Source: Candidatus Methanomethylophilaceae archaeon
GTDB taxonomy: Archaea > Thermoplasmatota > Thermoplasmata > Methanomassiliicoccales > Methanomethylophilaceae
Direction of reading: 5' to 3'
Length of the DNA stretch: 9,002 nt
Assembly: GCA_011620825.1 (NCBI GenBank)
Contig: WOYN01000074.1
Span: 1-9,002 of the forward strand
Shown here in pieces: positions 4,650-9,002 of this stretch (position 1 is its first letter; each line of letters starts with the position of its first letter). The position numbers were made by a program, and so were the translations under genes. The notes beneath the pieces were generated by a model. It saw nothing but the letters and a program-made list of their open reading frames with translations. It did no database searches and had not been told where the DNA came from.

Positions 4650-7240
4650 TCCGCGGCGCCGTCTTCTCTCATGCTCTTTTCAACTTCCTTGTTAAGCTTA
4701 TCGTTGAACCACGTTTCTGTGCGGATAGAAAGGAAGGAGAACAGCCCGCTGCGCAACGCGGTCCTCAGTACGAACAACCAGACCAATGTAAGTCCGATTA
4801 TCGGAAGGTAATATTCTGCCGGGAACACCGCGGTCGATATGTACTTGATCACGAACCAATCGGTCGCCGGAACGAAGTAGACGCAGGAGAACAGCAGTAA
4901 GAGAAGAACAACCAACAGTGTCGGCTTTATGTCCTTGGTGACCTTTCTTTCGTTCACCGATAGGAATCTGTGTATCGGGTGCACTAGCAAAAGCTCCAAT
5001 ATCCCGGCGAGCATGATGAAGAACAGCATAGCATTGCGTGCATTGATCTCCCGGACATCGTTCTCGAACATACCGATCGTCGCGTCCGTTCCCGCCAGGT
5101 CCAGCGATTTTACCAGGTCGATGTACGGGATCCCGGCCGATTCGGCCATGGCGTGATAGTCGATGTTTATGAATGTCCCGGTCCCGAAGTAGAAAATTAT
5201 GTAGATGACGGTTCCGAACAATCCGATAAGGAATGCCGAAGGAATAGCGAAGCGGATCACTTCCGGGAGGACCATGTCTCCATTGTCATCAGGTTCGGCC
5301 CAGAGGGTCATCAGGAATGCCGATATGGAAACGGTCAGGAAAGCGTACATCGTGTTCTGGATCGGCAGCAACGGCGCGTTGCCCAGCAACAGCAACGTAA
5401 ATATGATAAGAAACACCAGAGTGAAATTTCTGGTCAGATAGATCTTGAGGATGTCCCTCATTCCCGTGACCGTCCTCCGGCCCTCCACGATAGCCTTGGG
5501 CAGGGCCGCAAAATTGTCTCTCATGAGGACCATGTCCGCCGCTCCGCGTGTGGCGCCGCTCCCGCTTTCCAATGCGATGCCTACCTGTGCGGCCTTAATG
5601 GCCTTGACGTCGTTGACACCGTCGCCGACCATCGCGACGTACCTGTTGTTCAGCTTGAGGGTGTCTATGATCATTTCCTTGTGGTCCGGCCTCATACGTC
5701 CGAATATGTTGGTGGCCAGTATCGTATCCGTCTTCTCTTGGCCTTTAAGCGTGTCGAGCTCGTCGCCGGAGATTATCCTTCTTTCTCCCGGTATATCTGC
5801 GATGCTGAAAAGGGCGTTTACGGTTTCCGGGTCGTCTCCCGATATTACCTTTATGTCGATGCCGTTCTTCAGGAACACGTCCATGGTCTCTCTGCAGTCG
5901 GCGCGTACCTCGTCCTCCATGGACGCCACCCCTATGATCCTGAGACCGTTCGGGATGACAGGCTCCTCTCCGTCGAAGAGCCTGCCGCTCCCCTCGCAGA
6001 GGACCACGTTCCTGAGCCCCTGCCTCGACAGTGATGTGATGGCCTCCTGTATGTCCATCGTGTCCTCCACATGATCCTTCAGGGTGTCCCAGACCCCCAT
6101 GAGCACGACATATTCCGTCCCGTCCTTCTCGGTTCGGACGGCGCTGTATTTCCTTTCGGAAGAGAACTGGACCTCTTCGATAAGGTTGCTCTCTTCAGAA
6201 CCGAATTCGCCTCTCAATACCTCCACTGTGCGGTTGCGGCTTCCCGTGGAGCCCATGAATATCCTGATGAGTTTCCTGGCGCGGTCCTCTTCCATCCTCA
6301 GATCTATTTTCTTGAAGACGAGGCGGTTGGTGGTGATCGTTCCGGTCTTGTCCATGCACACGGTGTTCACATGGCTCATCGACTCGACGGAGTTGGACCT
6401 CTGCAGAAGTAACCCGGTATCCGCCATGCGGATGGCGGCGATCATGTAAGTCAGGGTTATAAGCAAAAACAGGGCTATCGGAACGACGTCCAGAATTATG
6501 GTGGCCGTCTTCAGAAGCTCGTTCGGGGTCGTGTTGGCGCCCGTGACGAGCTTCAGAACGGTGTAGATGACAAGTATCAGCGCGGCAACCGATATCAGCA
6601 GCTGTGTGACAGCGGTCGTCTCCATCTGCAACGGAGTTTTTTTCTTTTTATAGATGCGGGCGCTGACGAGCATTTTCGATGCATATGTATCGGAGCCCAG
6701 AGCGGTGGTTCTGAAGTACGCTTCTCCAGTCACGCAGTACGACCCGGAGAATATGGTATCTCCCACGCGCTTCCTTACGGGGCTCGATTCTCCGCTCAAT
6801 GCGGCCTCGTCCATCTCGAGAGAACGCATCTCGATGATTTCGCCGTCGACCAGCGCCTGGTCGCCGGAGACCAAGTGGACAACATCGTCCATGACAATTT
6901 CGGACTGGTCGATCTCCCTCTCCGAACGGTCCCTGATGACCATGACCTTCGGCCTCAGCAGCAGCGCGATCTTGTCGAGCCTGCGTTTGGCCTTGATCTC
7001 CTGGAAAGTGGATACCAATATATTCAGTGCGATTATGCCCGTGGCCGATATTGCGCTGGTGTATTCCCCGAGAAGGTACAGTGCGATACCCAGCAATATC
7101 AGTATTAGGTTGAACCAGTTCAGGAAGTTCTCTATGAAGATATCCCTGTAGCTGCGGCTTACGGAAGACTCTACGGTATTCACCAAGCCTGAAGCCCTTC
7201 GCTGATTGACCTCATCGGCGCTCAGGCCGCGGACTGCCAT
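4637..7240 (-). CDS. P-type cation-transporting ATPase, divergent substrate motifs
   Basis: At 867 residues this is a full-length P-type ATPase. Domains in order are: TM1-2 (about 41-79), actuator domain with SGES (149-152), TM3-4 (about 211-270), phosphorylation motif DKTGTIT (D297), nucleotide-binding domain with FSSERKYSAV, SGDD hinge region (467-470), GDGVND (539-544), then six further segments (about 604-829). Ten segments and no N-terminal heavy-metal domain fit the P2/P3-like classes. TM4 reads DVVPIALFL where Ca/Na/K pumps have PEGL, so the acidic ion ligand is missing. The KGAP loop of the nucleotide domain reads LMGVWDTL. The FSS-RK pattern recalls, from memory, bacterial CtpE-like pumps. 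The transported ion cannot be named. The gene starts 20 bases after the helicase-nuclease stop, and a TATA-like box over that stop suggests its own promoter. The C-terminus is charged. Confidence 0.92.
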   Translation of the reverse strand: MAVRGLSADEVNQRRASGLVNTVESSVSRSYRDIFIENFLNWFNLILILLGIALYLLGEYTSAISATGIIALNILVSTFQEIKAKRRLDKIALLLRPKVMVIRDRSEREIDQSEIVMDDVVHLVSGDQALVDGEIIEMRSLEMDEAALSGESSPVRKRVGDTIFSGSYCVTGEAYFRTTALGSDTYASKMLVSARIYKKKKTPLQMETTAVTQLLISVAALILVIYTVLKLVTGANTTPNELLKTATIILDVVPIALFLLITLTYMIAAIRMADTGLLLQRSNSVESMSHVNTVCMDKTGTITTNRLVFKKIDLRMEEDRARKLIRIFMGSTGSRNRTVEVLRGEFGSEESNLIEEVQFSSERKYSAVRTEKDGTEYVVLMGVWDTLKDHVEDTMDIQEAITSLSRQGLRNVVLCEGSGRLFDGEEPVIPNGLRIIGVASMEDEVRADCRETMDVFLKNGIDIKVISGDDPETVNALFSIADIPGERRIISGDELDTLKGQEKTDTILATNIFGRMRPDHKEMIIDTLKLNNRYVAMVGDGVNDVKAIKAAQVGIALESGSGATRGAADMVLMRDNFAALPKAIVEGRRTVTGMRDILKIYLTRNFTLVFLIIFTLLLLGNAPLLPIQNTMYAFLTVSISAFLMTLWAEPDDNGDMVLPEVIRFAIPSAFLIGLFGTVIYIIFYFGTGTFINIDYHAMAESAGIPYIDLVKSLDLAGTDATIGMFENDVREINARNAMLFFIMLAGILELLLVHPIHRFLSVNERKVTKDIKPTLLVVLLLLLFSCVYFVPATDWFVIKYISTAVFPAEYYLPIIGLTLVWLFVLRTALRSGLFSFLSIRTETWFNDKLNKEVEKSMREDGAADQGE

Positions 7241-7259
7241 GAGACCTGAACCGAATCCG

Positions 7260-7268
7260 CTTATAAAA
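7260..7268 (-). promoter_or_regulatory. TATA-like box of the ATPase gene, overlapping the helicase stop codon
   Basis: On the minus strand the sequence is TTTTATAAG, centred about 24 bases before the ATPase ATG at 7240. The helicase TAA stop (7261-7263) is part of the element. The spacing fits a leaderless mRNA, so the ATPase may be transcribed separately as well as by read-through. The same AT-rich bases could owe their character simply to the stop codon. Confidence 0.5.
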
Positions 7269-9002
7269 TCATCTGTACCGCCGATTCTATCTCATCCCTG
7301 GGTATGGGGTGGAATTCGACCCTGTCGCCCAAAGATACGAAATCGATGACGCATGTCGTCGGCCTCTTGTAGAACCCTTCCGCCGCGTGAGCGTAGACGC
7401 TGAGCTGAAGCTTATACGCTTCCAGGTTGTTCTTCGAAATATCCGTCTTGTAATCGTGTACCACGGCGTGGTCCGGATAAAGTGCCAGCATATCGATGTA
7501 ACCGCTCAGCGAGACGTTGATCCCATTCAAAGGCAGGAGGCAATGCGTCTCGACGAGTATCAGGTCGGCGCCGCTGACAGATGCCAGGACCTCCCTTATG
7601 GCCGGTATCTCCGGGACAACTTCCCTCGGTTCGATGCCCTTTGCAAGCCCCTCGGCGATAGCATGGACCTTCTTTCCGTACTCCATGCCCTTTCCCGAGA
7701 CCTCGTCGGCCCCCTCCTCGGGAGAAAGGCCGTTGAAGACCATGATGTCGTGGACACCGATCACCCGGCGGCGCGATTGGAAGGGTGCCAGTTCAGGTTT
7801 CTGTACATTGCGCTCCTTTTTATCGGACACGGGGGCGGCGAGAAGTTCCAAAGCCTTCTCGTACCTGTCTCCGGACAATCCGGATATGAATTTGGACGGC
7901 CTGTCACCGCATATCATCGTGATATACTGTTTTGCTCTCGAAATCGCCACGAACAGCGTGCGCCGGTCCTCGCTGTAATCTTTGTCTGCGGACGCACGCA
8001 CGAGCATCGTCTTCCATGAGCGCCCTGTTCTCAGGAAGCCGTCGGCCGATACCAGCTCCCTGCTGCACCTGACGCCCTCCGTCTCGTTGAACGAGATGAC
8101 AGAGGCATCGCCCCTGGTATTAGGGATGACGCCTCCGTCCAGCTGCGGTATTATAACTATCGGGTATTCAAGTCCCTTCGATTTGTGCATCGTCTGTATC
8201 AGAACCGCATCGGAGTTCAGGTCCGCGTCGATGCCGTATGTATTGTGTTCTGCGATATCTGTCTCGATTATCCTGATAAGGTCGGATATCGTCAGCAGAG
8301 AAGAACGGTGGGCGGAAGACAGCGTGGTTATTATAGCCTGTGTGACGTCGTTGTTCAGCCCGTAATGCGAGAATATAGAGGATATCAGGTCGGTGACCCT
8401 GCGTTTCTTCTTCAGCAGTTCCCTCCTGAATTCGGAGACATCCGGAGGGGGATCGGCGAAGCGCCCCTCACTGTCGGGCCGTAAGATCCTTCTGATATCA
8501 TCGAGGCTGCACTCCATGTCGGAAAGAATGCCCACGAGCCCCCATGGGTCTTGCCTGTTGTTTATATATTTCAGCCATGCAAGCAGCAGCTTCCCTTCTC
8601 TGGTGGACATGATCTCCACATCCCCCTGAAGGAAGGCTTCGACGCCTCTTGCCTTCGCCTCGTCGTAGACGGCGCGGCACATGCGACTGTTCTTGCATAT
8701 CACGGCAATGTCGCCGTACTTCGGTCTTCGGGTCTCTTCGCCGTCATGCACGGTGTAGTCGCCGGTGACGTAGTCTATGATCCTGGAAACAGTCTCCGCG
8801 GCCTGGTCGGAGGACGGCACCTTTACAAACCTCACGTGCGTGTCGTCGCCGATGGCTTCGTTACCGGACGCAAGTTCGGTAACGGTTCCGGAATCGAGCG
8901 AGACTTTTTCATTCTCGGTACCCGGGATGCTCAGCACGGCGAAAGAGGTATCGATTATCTCTTGTGAACTGCGGTAGTTTTGGTCCAATGTGAGCCTTGT
9001 TA
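7261..9002 (-). CDS. AddA/RecB-type UvrD-family helicase-nuclease, C-terminal part (runs off right edge)
   Basis: The frame stays open to the window end: four in-frame residues, TRLT, precede the TTG at 8988. The true start and the P-loop motifs lie outside, and about 579 residues are visible. Counting the TTG codon as residue 1, superfamily 1A helicase motifs are QNYRSS (3-8), QTMHKSKGLEYPIVIIPQLDGG (265-286) and EDRRTLFVAISRAKQ (340-354). A RecB-type PD-(D/E)XK nuclease domain follows: GKKVHAIAEG (H442), VETH (E480), GYIDML (D499), HDYKT (D512, K514) and QLSVYAHA (Q528, Y532). All catalytic positions look intact. AddA/RecB proteins unwind and degrade DNA ends, preparing double-strand breaks for recombination, usually with AddB or RecC/RecD. 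No partner gene is visible in this window; one could lie to the right. The P-type ATPase gene follows 20 bases downstream. Confidence 0.92.
   Translation of the reverse strand, partial: TRLTLDQNYRSSQEIIDTSFAVLSIPGTENEKVSLDSGTVTELASGNEAIGDDTHVRFVKVPSSDQAAETVSRIIDYVTGDYTVHDGEETRRPKYGDIAVICKNSRMCRAVYDEAKARGVEAFLQGDVEIMSTREGKLLLAWLKYINNRQDPWGLVGILSDMECSLDDIRRILRPDSEGRFADPPPDVSEFRRELLKKKRRVTDLISSIFSHYGLNNDVTQAIITTLSSAHRSSLLTISDLIRIIETDIAEHNTYGIDADLNSDAVLIQTMHKSKGLEYPIVIIPQLDGGVIPNTRGDASVISFNETEGVRCSRELVSADGFLRTGRSWKTMLVRASADKDYSEDRRTLFVAISRAKQYITMICGDRPSKFISGLSGDRYEKALELLAAPVSDKKERNVQKPELAPFQSRRRVIGVHDIMVFNGLSPEEGADEVSGKGMEYGKKVHAIAEGLAKGIEPREVVPEIPAIREVLASVSGADLILVETHCLLPLNGINVSLSGYIDMLALYPDHAVVHDYKTDISKNNLEAYKLQLSVYAHAAEGFYKRPTTCVIDFVSLGDRVEFHPIPRDEIESAVQMIL

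Noticed and set aside
5153..6034. 293-residue open frame on the plus strand opposite the P-type ATPase
   Set aside because: It is antisense to an unambiguous ATPase, is very rich in charged and His/Arg residues and shows no motif; it is a shadow of GC-rich coding sequence.
6637..6649. A-rich run on the minus strand (AAAAAGAAAAAAA) resembling a slippery or TATA-like site inside the ATPase gene
   Set aside because: It encodes a Lys cluster after TM2 and the actuator domain, and the frame continues through all catalytic motifs, so no frameshift is needed. No gene start lies at promoter distance downstream.
7309..8019. 236-residue open frame on the plus strand opposite the helicase-nuclease
   Set aside because: It is antisense to intact helicase and nuclease motifs and has no recognisable domain.

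Overview
The window looks like a compact archaeal chromosome segment with fairly high GC. Gene starts have AT-rich TATA-like boxes about 24-34 bases upstream, as expected for archaeal TBP/TFB promoters with leaderless or very short-leader mRNAs. Genes overlap or abut, and the protein families fit a methanogen-type archaeon: cobalamin synthesis, an archaeal-style ThiS/MoaD carrier and an Mre11-like nuclease. All seven stop codons in the window are TGA or TAA, never TAG. That, with the gene content, suggests (inference only) a Thermoplasmatota / Methanomassiliicoccales-like methanogen.

Layout, left to right. (1) Positions 1-736, minus strand: the N-terminal 245 residues of an Mre11/SbcD-type DNA-repair nuclease that runs off the left edge. 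(2) Positions 737-867: a divergent promoter region with one TATA-like box per direction. (3) Positions 868-3506, plus strand: two translationally coupled cobyric acid synthase (CobQ/CbiP) paralogues. The first is a 602-residue protein with a Cys-rich metal-binding-like domain fused ahead of synthetase and glutamine amidotransferase domains. The second is a 277-residue protein with only the synthetase domain plus a CobQ-like C-terminal helix. (4) Positions 3507-3719, minus strand: a ThiS/MoaD-type ubiquitin-fold sulfur carrier ending in Gly-Gly, whose stop directly abuts the stop of the second cobQ. (5) Positions 3744-3757: a perfectly palindromic TATA element correctly spaced for both the sulfur carrier and a rightward operon. 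(6) Positions 3775-4649, plus strand: a 90-residue two-TM protein coupled by an ATGA overlap to a DEDDh 3'-5' exonuclease. (7) Positions 4637-7240, minus strand: an 867-residue P-type ATPase with atypical ion-binding and nucleotide-binding motifs, overlapping the exonuclease tail to tail by 13 bases. (8) Positions 7261-9002, minus strand: the C-terminal part of an AddA/RecB-type helicase-nuclease that runs off the right edge.

Three nucleic-acid enzymes (Mre11-like, DEDDh, AddA-like) sit around a cobalamin amidation pair. The most unusual element is the tandem CobQ pair. The long copy keeps the glutaminase but has a degenerate nucleotide-site motif (NAEWGG where DI(D/E)RGG is usual). The short copy keeps that motif (DIERGG) but has no glutaminase. 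The two could therefore work as a complementary complex; this is a hypothesis from sequence alone. No tRNA, rRNA, CRISPR array, insertion sequence or convincing riboswitch was seen.
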